In this document: positions 45,576 to 58,469 of the stretch, one piece after another | How positions within the stretch are numbered: position 1 is the first letter of the stretch | Layout of the letters: each line of letters starts with the position of its first letter | Notes under the pieces: model-generated | What the model was told of the DNA's origin: nothing | Seen by the model: the letters and a program-made list of their open reading frames with translations, nothing else | The model's database searches: none | From: Porpolomopsis calyptriformis | Lineage: Eukaryota; Basidiomycota; Agaricomycetes; Agaricales; Hygrophoraceae | DNA: 64,000 nucleotides | Assembly: GCA_951640195.1 (NCBI GenBank) | Contig: OX621167.1 | Coordinates: 186,001 to 250,000, forward strand | Reading direction: 5' to 3' | Position numbers and translations under genes: made by a program

Positions 45576-48255
45576 CTATGGCGGTGGAAGAAAAAGTTCG
45601 GTGGATAAACATTTTTCTTCACTGAGCGCCATCCAATGCTCTCCACTGACGAGTACTTCTGACTCCATAGCTGTCAGGCTGATTCCTGCCCTTTCTAGTA
45701 TCGCCTTGATCTGTTTCTGGGCCTCGTTGATTTCTCCTTCTTCCTCCTGAAAAAGGACATCCCACTCGGTCATCGGAAGGTCTGGCCTTTTCTGCTCACC
45801 CGGCAAAAGGTACTCATTCGATTTGAGAATCATTCTGGCCAGCGCCAAGAATGGCCGTCGATATATTTCTGGAAAGCTAGCTTTTAAACAAAAATGAGGG
45901 GATATCATTCATTCACGTGCTCACTTCGACTTTTGGCGACATGTGGAAGCGCTAAAACCATGCGAGAAAGCAACCTTGAGACGTGGTGATTTGCATTTGT
46001 TGAAAAATGACCATGCATATGGTCGAAGTCCCGCGATTGTTCAGTGAGGTGAAGCGTCTCATAGGTATAAAAGTGACCTCCCGAACAATAGCTTGGCGTG
46101 GGGGTGTATACGGCATGCCAAATGCCAGGAGGCATAATTCTGACACATAGAATCAATATATGAGCATGAGTAATCAATTTTTAGAGCGTTAATAATATAA
46201 AAACTTACAGAATCTCCCCTGCAGAAAGAAACGTCGTGAAAATCTGAGCATGTTGATTCAGTTGGTGTAGTTGACTGAAGCAAATATCCTTGTGCAGGCT
46301 GCGCAACTTGTTCCGGGAGTTGTGACTTTTTGTGTATCTAGGTCGAATAATGGCCCAAATTTTTATCCCGGCGTGCGCATAGATCCAGGTACACAAGCCG
46401 TTAGCATCCTTGTGGGGGAATGTTACGAAGCCAGCATGCGTCAGCAGGTTCCACTGCATCATTTGCCAGGTGCACATCCGAATAACCTGTGGCCCTGGAA
46501 GGACTAGTTCTTGTCGAGTATTCGGCATCTTGTGATGCTTCGACTTGTCCTTTGGAGGGTGCTTCCAAAACTTCGCGAATGATTCATGTTTTGTGAGCTG
46601 GAATGCGAGTGCTTCGTCACTTATTCGACTGTTAAGGTTACTTGTTGAAATAAGCCAATGTACAAGCTCTCAGCACTCTTACCATATAATAGAGGGGGCG
46701 GCATTTCTCAGTGAAGGGGCATCCAGGATATTTCCACAGATGTCTACATCCTCAGATGCCTCGATAAACTCCCCCAGGGAAGAGTGGCTGTGGATGATGC
46801 CATCTGACTCCTTCTTGGACCTACCGACTGCACGCAATCTTGCGTCTATACAATATTAAACCACAGTAATCGTAGAGATGGATTTTACGTACCATGCCAC
46901 TGAACTGGCTGGCTTAATGGACCCCTTGCTGCCTCGATCTCCTCCTTACAAAACGTCTCCGGACCTTCAAGATGTTGACCCTGTAATATAATGCATCGCT
47001 GATTAGCGAGATGGAGTCGCACGGCTTCATCGATGGCATGAAGTGGTTGGGAAGGTTCTCTTGGTGGGATAACGACATAGTTAGTTTCATCCAAGTCCCA
47101 GTTGTTTATCAAATGGGTTGCAGATGAACCATCAGGTGATTTGGCAAGCACCTCAACTAATTTAGCGTCCTTAACAAAGCTTCAGTTAGCTGATCAAGAA
47201 CGAGCACAAAATGATGGACGGACTGCATTTTGATGGCCCGGAACGTGAACCCATGGAAGTACGGTTTGCGACCCATTGGCCCATTGAATCGAGGATGCGT
47301 CCTGGGGAAAGTTCACTCCCCTCAACGAAGTAAAGTAGTCGTGCTTATTCTGGGTGAGGGGTGCTGATGTTATGCGTTATCTTCTTCTTCATAAGGATGA
47401 TGCGATGCGAATAACTTCACATACCAGATATCGTAGCTGGTTGATGTTTTTTTCGACTCGTGGGTTCTTCATCATCGGACAAAGATCGTTTTTGGGGAAG
47501 ACTAGCGGCGCTCACTCCTTGGCCCAGTTCATTGGGATGGTTGATGAATCCGATCGCAATAAGATATTGCAGCGAGTCAGATTTCTCTTGAGCGGCATCG
47601 CTTGAAGTGCCAGCCGTCGCTGGAGAGTCTGACCAAGTGTCGGTCGCAAGCATCTCGTTCCCAAATGACACGACCCTGGATATGTGACTCTTCCAATCTT
47701 CAGTGAGCGATTTAATATCAGCTGTTGCACCCAATATTGATAAGATTACTCACCATATTGAGTCGGATCGTCATCTTCATAAGGCAGACGGTTCTCGTTT
47801 TTGCAACGATCGGCATAGAGTTGGCGACCTGTTTGAGAGTGTCCAAATGAATGGTAGACTCTGACGGCCCATTGCTTCACCGTCTTCAATCGCAATGATG
47901 CTTGAGTGAGCAGTTTACGATCCTCAAACCACAACTCATGCTGCACGGCCAAACAGAGGTTCTGGAGGTACTGTTTGATTCGTCCTGCATGTCGTACCTG
48001 GTTCTCTGCTTCAAGGCAGCTGTGGCGATGACTCAGGTCAAGGAAAGCAAGGATAGAGCGGTAATGGATGTGTATTTCGCGAGATCGCAGTGAGTTGTTG
48101 TGGTAGAAAAAGAGCTTGAATGTTGTTTGGGTTGATAATTCTGAGAAGCGCCAGAAATTGGACGGTTTATTCAAGAGGGTGGATGTCTTGGCTGGCCATA
48201 AAGCCTCATCATCAAATAGCTCTCCTTCTTTGTTGGCTATCGGTTGGGTGGCCAT
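45576..48255 (-). CDS. FGHS-domain/JmjC fusion protein, intact copy
   Basis: Same eight-exon structure as 979-3658, predicted 769 aa. Residues 1-165: FGHS domain (VKQWAVRVYHSFGHS; DDPTQY). About 170-265: a polar linker with SLSDDEEPTSRKK. About 270-400: a region with RGVNFPQDASSIQWANG, WVHVPGH and CIILQGQHLEGPETFCK. About 470-660: JmjC cupin, with iron ligands H-K-D (FPHKDANG) and His in IWHAVYTP. The critical codon at 46998-46996 is CGA, so the frame is open here. As a JmjC dioxygenase it would demethylate histones or another protein in the nucleus. Copy differences include Leu versus Ser near THLINNWD and Arg versus His in WFEDRK. The fusion is supported by a 61-nt GT-AG intron that keeps frame between linker and JmjC part; transcript data would settle it. 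Confidence 0.7.
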
Positions 48256-48904
48256 GATAATGAACGTATGTGTGGGGGTCACGTGGGTATTTATTCGATT
48301 AAAGAGTTTGAAAGCTACAAAGACGATATGATTCTATCCAGGACTTGGATTAGATCATGTGCTATAAATGAATGCCGTATTCTCAAGTTTGAGGGTGACA
48401 AAGAAGCCCTGACATTTTCTTTGCCATTTGATTCATTCCACTACTCCTTCATCTGGTTGAAGGAGTTATAAATATTACGGTGAAAACCATCATCCTCATT
48501 ATAATTTATTGAAGTGAAGGATACAGATTGTGGAGGTGTGAGGTATACCGCTGAGGAAAGGTGGCTACAATGATCTGTAAGTCCCATGGTAACTTGCAGC
48601 TGCTGTTCGCATGTAAAAAAACAAAAAACATCAAGAAACTTTCATTATCATCTTCGTCTTCATCTTCGTCTTCATCTTCCTTTCGAATCGTGGAGGAATG
48701 GTAACACTGTTATCGGAGAATTGAGGCTGCCCCCCCTCTATCTCAGCTTGGATCTTGGATCAGTATCAGCTTGGTAAATTCATCTGAATGAAATGCACCA
48801 TGGGATCCCACTGGCTGATCATTATCAGCTGAAAGATTCATTGCTAGCTGTGAAATACTAAATGATCACAATGAGTGAATGTGAACCATGTGTGTCTTAC
48901 AGAC
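48256..48904. other. Spacer with microsatellite, copy 2
   Basis: Equivalent to 3659-4307. No gene; contains the promoter side of the fusion gene. Confidence 0.45.
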
Positions 48905-49826
48905 CTACCCAAGATCAGCCTCATGGGTAGGTGATGATGTATTTACACCGTATCCATGGGAATCTGGGTTGATATTCTTCTCCTGAACATCGTTAGCCCA
49001 CTGTTGGGCTGTATTTTCATTGATGCCAGTAGCAAAGAGAAGCATATAGCATTAGAGCATCCCTAAGCCAAGATGTGATTTCATTTACTCTCACCGTTAA
49101 CTCCAAGGAACAAAGCAAGCGCACAGGTCACAGAGTGCCCTCTGTCAAACCGGGGAGGTTTCGTGTGTGATTCTAGCTGCTGGAGACATAGCTGGAACCC
49201 CCTGCTTAGCCAGTTTGTATGGGTTTCGAATAAAGTATGCCATTCTATGTAGTTTGAATTGGAAAGCATGATGAGATAAGGGAAGCTTGTGTATGCAGAA
49301 GCTGCCTCTTACGGTATAAGGTTGGGTCTTCATGGGTGTATGGAGTCCACCCATTTGCCTTGCATTTCTGAAGGTACTCCCGTCTGCCGAAGAAAGAGTG
49401 GCCAAAAAAGTGATTCATTCTAACTGCCCACGGTATTGTCGTTTTAGGTTGGAAGCTAGAGCCAAAGCTGCCATGGTTTTGTGATAACTCAACCCAGAGA
49501 TCAGACCTGAGCCTTTCCAGGTAACGTGTGATACGATTTGCACTGGGATGAGGGTTAGCAACATTCGCCCAGTATTCAAGGTCAAGAAGAGCGATCTGAA
49601 GTGTGGTCGATAGAGGGAGAGTGTAGTGTCGATGTTTGTTTCTGCTTTTGCAAAAAGCATGTAAAATGATCTGCTTTTGCTGGTTCAATTTGAGGGTCAA
49701 GTCAGGTTGTGTGAAAGGGTGGCTGATTTCCTCAAAGAGCCAGATGGTGTCGCTTGGTGGAACAGGAGAGCGATCGTTCGACCACCGATTATTATCCGCA
49801 TCCAAGCATCGAGAAGAACACATCAT
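48905..49826 (-). CDS. FGHS-domain protein P3, copy 2
   Basis: Same three-exon gene as 4308-5230 with the core IPWAVRMNHFFGHS. One visible residue change near the N-terminus (SNDRSPV versus SNDHSPV) comes from a CpG transition. A one-base deletion relative to copy 1 lies in the intron between exons 2 and 3 (near 49076), so coding is unaffected. The C-terminal exon ends SPTHEADLG. Confidence 0.65.
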
Positions 49827-50360
49827 TTGGTTCCAAGGGTAGTTACATTTGGGGGTGGGTGGATAACTGCATGAAAACAAGATAATCAGCATAAAATTTA
49901 TCTAGATGTGGTGAAAAAATAAGCATTCATTCAATCGCATGCGTATAGCCATTGTGGTGCTGGAAGTAGTTTCGTGTGTGAGTCACAGCTCTTGATCACT
50001 ACTTAGGCTCCTCACACATCACTTCATAGCACATCACTTCATAAGTACATAACAGCTAGTTGATATTCACGCATACACAGACAAGATAGCTGGGAGTTAA
50101 TCAATACAGTATCAAAGCAACTTGATATGTTATGCGTGACATCACATTTGCATACCAAAATGGGATGGGAGTGGCGCATGTGAACTTGCTAATTTACACC
50201 TGCACACAGCTCAACATGTCTACACAGGTTTAGCACAAATCGTATGTAGTAGACTTATATAGTAACTAGCTTGGAATGCAGCAATACAAGTTGATTAATA
50301 TTTGTGGAAAGTTTGATGCGACATGCATGCAGCGTAATAGATGCTAATTCAGTAATTTTA
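49827..50360. other. Intergenic spacer, copy 2
   Basis: Equivalent to 5231-5764; nothing supported. Confidence 0.4.
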
Positions 50361-51511
50361 TCAAGACCATAACCTCCATGATGGTCTGTAGTTAAGCTTT
50401 CTGTCTCCATAGAGAACCTGAACCTGAGTGTGGTTGCTTTCGAGCATTTCACCTGACGCAATCATCTCCTCCATCCTTTTCAATGCCAACCGTGCAAACT
50501 CTTCACAGTCCATGTCTATCCAAGCATCGAATATACCAGCCCACGTAGCTGTGTTTGTAAAGGTATTATTGAGATATATAACTTGAGGCGATGCTTGTAA
50601 ACTGGATTTGGGGGAATTTTTTGCTAAGATTCTAGCGGACTGCTTGATAAAGTCAGTAGTACCCTTCACTTTCAAGCTAGTGCCAACCACAAGGAGAAGA
50701 TCTAGTTGGCGACTGGGGGTGGTAGTTAACCCAAGATCATTTTGCTGCACGTTTGCTATTTCTTCTCCTCGAGGATGTGGTTCTCCGTAAAGAATGATAT
50801 TGGGTCGGAGTCGAGGCACAGTCGTTCTGCGTTTGCCCTGCTCTACCCTCTTTTCCATATTGATTTGACATTCAGTGCATTCTGGTAGTTGGCCCTCTTT
50901 CAAAGAGGGGTAGTATGGTTCGAGGATAAAAATGGAGGAGCAGCCAGGGCATCGTAGTTCCTCTAGGGATCCATGCAATGGAATGCATCGGGCTGGTCCA
51001 TCACTGGGGTGAATTTCTGAGGACATATGTAACCCAGCCTTGAGCTCCAAACCATCGATATTTTGAGTGTAAACACGGAGTAACACTCCTTGGAGGTCTA
51101 GAGCACGAAGGAAATGGTGGAAGGCAGTGGGTTGTGCGATCGCCGCTTTCTCAGCAAGGGTGGCAATGAGCTGACAATGCAGTGATTGTTGCTTTTGGGT
51201 CTAGAACATTAACTTGGTCAACTAATCCTCACTTGAACATATATTTCTCACTACGAGGGATGAGCTAGTAAGCAGATCAGTCAGGTTGACTCCGGTAAAT
51301 CCAGATAGTGCGTTGCCAGTATATAAGCCGTCTGGTCCTCTAAAACATGGAATACCTGCAGCCACGGATATTCCTGCTCCTAGAGAGTAGGTAAGTATTT
51401 GAATGAAACATGATGATGGGTCGATTTACCACAGAGCACGACGATTCTCTTTGCTTTCAGTATTCCATCCATTAGATCTGTTGCACTTTGTTTTATAGTG
51501 GAGGGGAACAT
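50361..51511 (-). CDS. Sir2-family NAD-dependent deacetylase, copy 2
   Basis: Identical in structure to 5765-6915 (349 aa). Here the conserved segment reads NIILYGEPHP, the family's expected glycine, so this copy keeps all sirtuin motifs: CGAGIS, TQNIDG, HGSLEEL, the two Cys pairs, and VVGTSLKV. It is the more likely active copy. It follows the BAH-PHD gene by one in-frame TGA plus 24 open codons. Confidence 0.85.
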
Positions 51512-51583
51512 AATAGCTGAGTTTTTAGCAGCAACACGGTGAAGGATAGTAGGTATTAGATAAGCTAGAAGAATGGTAAGGTA

Positions 51584-52949
51584 TCAAATAAGCAAATCTG
51601 AGCTACACCGAGGGCAAGTATAGTATGTTTGGTCTGTAACGACTAATGGCTCATAAGAGTCTGTGTTATCTATGCCGAATTCTGCCTCAAGCCAGTTTTC
51701 CCAGTCAGTGTCTATCATATTTAACCGAGACTCCTCAATGAGGTGAGCAGCTATCCATCCAGAGGCTTGGACGACACTGCGTTCCTGTGAAGAAAGCAAC
51801 TTTCTAGCCTTGTTCACGATCCTAATATTTCCGGCTGTAAAATAAGTGAGACCTCCCCTAGCTGTGGGTTGGAAAGCAACTTGAAGTATAATTTTTGGGG
51901 TGTCGGCAAACTTCTCTATAGCATAGAGATTGTTAAGATACTGCTGCTGGGTAATGTTGGCAGGGGTTCCTAGGCAAGTAAGATGGGACCATCTTTTGCA
52001 GGACCAGCAGTAGCGTTGTTCCTCTGTATCGGGGGACCAAAGTGAATAACAGTGAGTTGCGCCACATATTTCTGGCTCGCCCTACCACCCAATAGATTAC
52101 TACAGGGTATATGTTTAGTTCAATGAACGCACCTTCAATGCCTGCCTATGCCCATCCCAGAAGTATCTAATAGAAATTTTAGTATAATAGATGGGTTGGT
52201 ATTATCGTCAAGCTTACCGCATGTAATACGCGGTTACTGGAGGTTGATCTTCGATCTGATTTTTAATAATAACAATGTCGATTGTATCTACAGTTTAATT
52301 TTCAGTTCAGTTCAGTTCATTCTTTTATATCTGCTTCTCGATATAATAACCCTCACCTTCCAAGGCTTGCGCATCAATGATATCTGTAGAATCAGAGCCA
52401 CACAGCTCTTGCTTTCCAAATGTGTTTATATACCTGTCAAGAGTAAGAAGAACATAGAGTGACAGGAGAAGGAGTAGGTTTTGAGATGCAACCTTTTAGT
52501 ATCAGCCTTAACATCACTTCTCTCCAACAACTGCTTGGCTGTATACATCCATGAAACCTTAGCAAGATACTTGTTCTAAAGCACATTGTCAACATTGGGT
52601 AGGGTAGCTTGAGCAGGTGTATCACCTTAGTAGTTTTTCTTATTTGTAGGATCAAACCTTTCCAGTAGTCGTCCATTATAATATTATTTTCTTCCTTTGC
52701 ATGGAGGCCAAGGTGACGGATGAGGCAGCTGTGTTTGAGGGAAATAATCAAATGACTACTATTCAAGCATTATCGATAAACACTTACAAGTCATTCTTAA
52801 CGAATTTGCAAGGAGAGCCTATAAAGTTTTGATTCGGAACAAATAGAACAAGGCATAGGTGATATCTCACCATCATTTGGATTAGGAACCTCGAGGTATT
52901 CTACGACTTTTGCAGATTTCCATTGTTTTTCCTCGGTTGTAGGTGCCAT
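51584..52949 (-). CDS. BAH-PHD chromatin reader, copy 2
   Basis: Same gene as 6988-8353: BAH core (AKVSWMYTAKQLLE, STDIIDAQAL), then PHD-type finger (CWSCKRWSHLTC, CPRC). I saw no coding difference from copy 1 in the readable exons. Confidence 0.7.
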
Positions 52950-53078
52950 AATAATAAATCTACGGACCAATGTTGATTATTCGTATTATATTCCCACAGC
53001 TATATATATGTCACGTGAATGTAGATACACTTTGTCTCGACTATTGCACAAACATAGCTCTCGATCTTAACCTCCAAT
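52950..53078. promoter_or_regulatory. Shared divergent promoter, copy 2
   Basis: The same 129-bp A/T-rich interval as in copy 1, with a TATATATA-like stretch and an adjacent CACGTG core. Confidence 0.5.
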
Positions 53079-56000
53079 ATGGCAAACCAGGCAAATGAAG
53101 GTGCAGATTATGACAGTGATATAGATAGGATCATAGCTATGTCCTCACTAGCCAAGGTAAGCCTATCCCTAGTAGTTATGTATCTAATTCGATTCACACA
53201 ATTAAATCATTACGAGGCTAATAAAACCATAATAAACCAGGAAGGGGATTCGACTTCTAGTGGTTCAGATGATAGTGATATACGTAATATCCTGAATATG
53301 CCTTGTGCAGAGAAGATGCCAATGCCAATACCGATGCTAGGAGAAAAACATATGCCTTCCAAAAAACATATATTAATCAACAAAAAGCCAGTATACTCAG
53401 TAAGTGTATATCTGTTTTCAAGGTTAAAGTGCTCACATTATTACAGACAATGTTAATTAGCCTAAATCATCTTAACATCCAGAATTCGGATCAGCAATAT
53501 ATATCGATACCTCCATTGGCTCCCTTAGGTCCCCAGCCAGGTCCTTCAAGGGTCCAAAACGCAATAAGTAGAAAGGATAATGACGCTGTATGTCTCAATT
53601 AACCTATGACAATAATAACTTACATTTATTTATTTTCCAGGTGGCGAAAGCATGGTATGTATTTTAAGAGAAATCATAAGATACTTGCGTATTAATACTG
53701 GTTAGGTTTAGTGATTATAGCTCTCCTTCAGAGCCTTCGGTGGATATTAGAAGGAACAACTCGCGATTTGAAACCAGACACCGGTGAATAAATCTATCAT
53801 TCGAAATGTTAGGTTAAATACTAAACTTTTAGAAGCTCAACAAGCCGATCATCGTCGCCAGCTAGCAATAACGGATCAGATTTCATTGGATCCAGTGAAA
53901 GTGACAGCGCTCATTCTCATTTACTAGCAAAAAATGCCATTCGATTGAATCTACCACGATCTGAGCAAGAGCTTTTTATAGGTATGTTCTTATATTATTG
54001 GTGGTGATTAGACTCATTAAGGATATTAGACACGAAGCTAGCAGATCCAAGGATATGGGCTTCAGCTTGTCAATCATTGGGATCTGCTAAGCCTGGAAAC
54101 CACCTGGATCACGCGGTCATAGAAATTTACCTTTTGAAATCATGGTATATGTCCATTCAACCCCAGATGCCATCTCAGAGATATTCCTACTATCTAGACT
54201 CGGAAACGGTGAGCAGGGTAATAAGAGAAGAAGAAGACATCCTGTCTACCGAAATCCATAAAACTCTCCTTCTTCCACCTCACGTTGCTATCCCGAAAAA
54301 GCCTGTGTTATTTTTCCCTCCACTATCATGGCAATCTTCTGCAACCCAAAGGCTAGCTTTATTTGATTACCAGCAGGAGAAGGTTCTTGTTTTTAGCCAT
54401 GGAGCTCCACTCGAAACCAATATGTACTCAGATTGGACGGAGTGGAATGGCAACTACTATTGGAGGGCTATTGCTAATGTGTTTGGGTGGATCCTGGGTA
54501 GTGAGTTGGATGAGCGAGGTCCCCAAGTAATCGAACCGAATTGGAATACGGTGAAAATCTCGTTTCTATACAGAAGAAGCATATTCATATACATATTTCA
54601 ACAGAGTGAGGCCGACACTGGTTCCTGGATGGCATCGCTTTGCCAAGAAATCTTTGATAATGGTTGGATGTATTCCACAGACATTAACCAACACCCACTT
54701 GCACCCAAATTGCAATGTGTTCATGCGATGCGAGAGAGAATATTTCTCACTGCGCTTCAAACTGTACAAAAATCATATGACTTCTGGAACAAGACTCAGA
54801 CCCTGCTTCGGTATTCCATGGAACCCAATTCTGAGGTTGTGAATGATATGAAGGCTGGGCTTTTAAAATTCAAGCGTTTCGAGGTAATAGCACTTGCGCT
54901 TGCAACTGCTCGTATGAAGTGTGAGTATTATCTCATTCCGATTACCTGTGATAATCAATCTAAAGAGGCTACCTATATTAATCAACTAGGCCATCTTCTG
55001 GATAGTCACGACAAGGATGGCAATGCCAGCAATGACGACAACAATCACAATGATGATGACAATGATGACAACGATGATGATTCCATTGTAATCAACCTAC
55101 CACCTCAGCCTTCCAGAAGGTCTCTACCTGAAATCCAACTTCCAGAGGTTGAGCTAAATGGGAATGGGGGTGAAGAAGCATTAGCAACAAGCGTTGATGA
55201 GCGGCCTTTTGATGACTACGAATCAGCTATGTTGGTTTGTTCCGAGGATCAAGCTGATATCATTCCAAACACGTGGACCTTTGACACCAATGGAATGCTT
55301 GTATTGGGCAAGCACTGGAGTATCTGGAGGGATAGAGGCTATAGGTTGCAGGCCGATTTTTTCTCTATGTTCAATAACCAGGAACCGGTTCTCCTCAATG
55401 ACCACCTTCTTCCACACTGGGATTCAAGTGATCAAGCAAGTGGATGTTTACCATCATCTCCAGTTGCATACCCATCCTCGTTATCTTCTCATTCTTCTGA
55501 GGTGCTGAATTCCCTACCAGCTATGGACAACCCAGATGTGACTGTGATGGGTGCTCAGGATATGTTGGATGAGGCGGGAGGGGTGGAAGGGACATCAGAG
55601 AGCCAGGGTGTGTTTGTAAAAGGTAAAGCACGCAACAACAAATTCATCTACTTCGACTTGGAGAAGGATAGAGTAAACCTGGACAATGAAGAAGTGTCAG
55701 TGTCGGTGGATATCGACAGCGTCATATGGGTCACGCATAAACCACAGTTCATTGGTCCAATCAATATTCACCTTCTTCCACTGTTAGACGACAAACCTCC
55801 ATTCTCTATCAACAATCATGTCTATGTCCAGGTTCTACAACCACCTACCACTCGAAATCCTAGGCAGAGGTCTAAAAGGTATCCACTTAGTGCCTTGCCA
55901 CATACCCATTTCGGGCAGATGGGTCAAGGATCAGGCCAATTTAACACCTACGTCTTCTTCCCTCGTATGATTAGGAAAGACCCAGGAACGCATAGAATGA

Positions 56001-58434
56001 CTACTCTGATGCCAAGGGAGGTACAGGAGTTGTGGTTCTCACAAGTGATCATGCCTGCTCTGCCAGTGGTTTTAGCCAACTACACCGGAATTATGGAGTA
56101 TCTTCCTACAAGCGTCAGTAATCTCCAATGGAAAATAGGGACAAGACGTACGACCAAGACCATTCCCCTCACACCTGAAGCATTTTCTTCCATGCGAACC
56201 ACTCTCTGCGACATCATAAATAACCAGCCCGATCTCCTAGGCCGATTCGGGTCCTTTTTCTTTGTTGTAGATGCTCGAGGTATCAAACTGCTCTCTAAGC
56301 AGCACCACCCAACCGAGAATATATATCAGGCACTCTGTTCGATGATTCCTAACATGGACTGGGATTATATGAAGGACCGATCGCATGGAGAACTCTTGCT
56401 TGATCTTGGGATTTCATACCATCCTCCTTCTAGGGAGGATCAGGAGCCATTGGTAGGGCTGTGGAGGTTAGATAGGATCGACGACTCGTACGACCTTATG
56501 GGGATGAAAAAAGGAATGACCCATTATACTGCCATGTTTGGAGCTTATGGAGGGAGACAGGCTGAAACCAAGTTGAAGAAAAGTCGGCTTGTACACCTTT
56601 GCTTCCGATCCAGCTACAACCTTTGCTTTGAGGTGGTGCGACTTCCTGGCCAAACGAACTACCTATGTGATGACTGTGATGCAGTCAAGACAAATGACCG
56701 ATTCATGACTAGCTGTGATCACTGGAAAAAGCTGTTTCAATCTTCTCAAATCCAGTCATTCGGCGTTAGAGAAGAAGTTAGAGGGAGTGGGTTAGCCATT
56801 ATAAAGCTTCTTGATGTAGCATCTGAAAAGGTAAGCAGCGAAATAACTGCAAACTAGAAATGTCTAATGATTGCCAGGCACAAGACTATATGTCGTCTGA
56901 CCCTATCATTTGGATCAAGTCGAGCCTCTTTTTCAAGTTGTTGGCAAGAAGGCTAGCAGAGTTTCAAAACGTCCAACTACACCTTTCACGAAATCGACCA
57001 AGCAACTATGGGATGATGGCTACGCTTATCATCCACCTGATTAAGCACACCATGGTCACGCCAAGGATAAAGCACACATTCTTGAATGATGTGTTGCGAG
57101 ACCTTCGTTTCAGTTCGATAATGTGGAGGTTCGGAATGTTCTTTCTTCACGACCTCAAGTTGAAGAAAGGAGTGCTATCTCTAAGAGAACTACCGGAGGA
57201 GGATCCAGCTGAGGTTATCCAAGCGTATGGACAGTCCTTGAAGAAGCCACAGGCAACTCAAGCCAACCAGCCATATCACCTTATTCAAATGTATCAGCAA
57301 GATGCGTGCCCTTGGGGTCCTGATCCATCTTGGTCAAGAATTCAGAAACTGTTGGAAACCGAGCCAGAGATTTTCCTTAGGGAATGGAGGTTGGATGATG
57401 ACTGGGAAGCTCCTGAACTGCTTTACACAAAGCTGTTGTTTGTTGAGTTCACGCATCAGCTGTGGCTAAGTCTGGCAGAGCAGTTTGCATCAGCAGGTGT
57501 TTTACCCAAGCCAACCACAGTTCAGGAAGCAATGGAGACTTGGACGGTACCTGCGATTCAGCATATCATAGGCATTGACCATTGCCGATTCCTTCCTTCG
57601 AGCTGTGGCCTTAAAGGAAAGCTTCCTTTGAGTCACTCCCATGATCTATCATTTTCAGCACGTCGGGCAACCTTCTTCCCTGAACAAACTATCCAGATCC
57701 CAGAGAATTCAGTCTGGAAACCATACACCCAGCCTGGAGGATATATCTCCACTTACCACCAATATCTTGTGGATTGGGATATGGATGAAGGTGATCAGCT
57801 CTGCCGTGAATTGGACAATATATTTGGCCAGTTACAATGCCTTCCTGTAGGTGGCCTATCGAATAAAAAGGGGAAACAAGTCATATGGGGGATGAAATCA
57901 GGCAAGATCAACTTTATTTCGAATTCAAAGTTCTATCGGATTGAAGAAATTGGGAAAGAGGTGGCTGCGCGTCCACGAACTCAGGTCCTAAAAAGGCCTC
58001 ATGCTTCAAAGAATATACTTCAGAGACGACTAGATGAAACCTTGGGGAGATCGATAAAACCACCTATTCGGAGCCGAAAGTCTGCCAAAATCTACCAAAA
58101 ACGAAAGCCTCCTGTGAGACAGAAAGCAGACAACAATCCTTCAGGTTCAGAGAGCGGGAAAGAGCAACAGGTTAGGGTTACTCGCTCAAAGGCCAAGGCT
58201 GCCCAGAAAGACGAGGGAAGAAAGGGGGTGAGTGGTGTGCGGATAACTCGGTCAAGAATGAACGCTGCTAGGAAAGATGCGGAGAGAGAAGATTCAGGTT
58301 CAGGAAGACATATAGTAGGTAGATCTCAGTCAAGAGTCAAGGCTGCTAGGGAACGGGCAGATTTAGAGTCTGATTCCGATTCCGATTCATTAGAGTACAC
58401 AGATGAGCCAGGATCAGAGCAATCTAGTAGCTAA
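53079..58434 (+). CDS. Very large protein with Ulp1-like segment, copy 2
   Basis: Same gene as 8483-13850. The Asp/Asn/His tract is four residues shorter (12-bp deletion near 55060), consistent with repeat slippage. Visible substitutions include Thr for Ile (GGVEGTSES), Arg for Cys (KGKARNN), Asn for Asp (NLDNEE), Asp for Asn (RIDDSY) and Arg for Gln (AARERAD). The Thr at the expected catalytic Cys (ADTGSW) is present in both copies, so it is a family or ancestral state rather than recent damage. Confidence 0.7.
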
Positions 58435-58469
58435 TGTATCGATTTGAAGATTATATATTCACAGATCTA

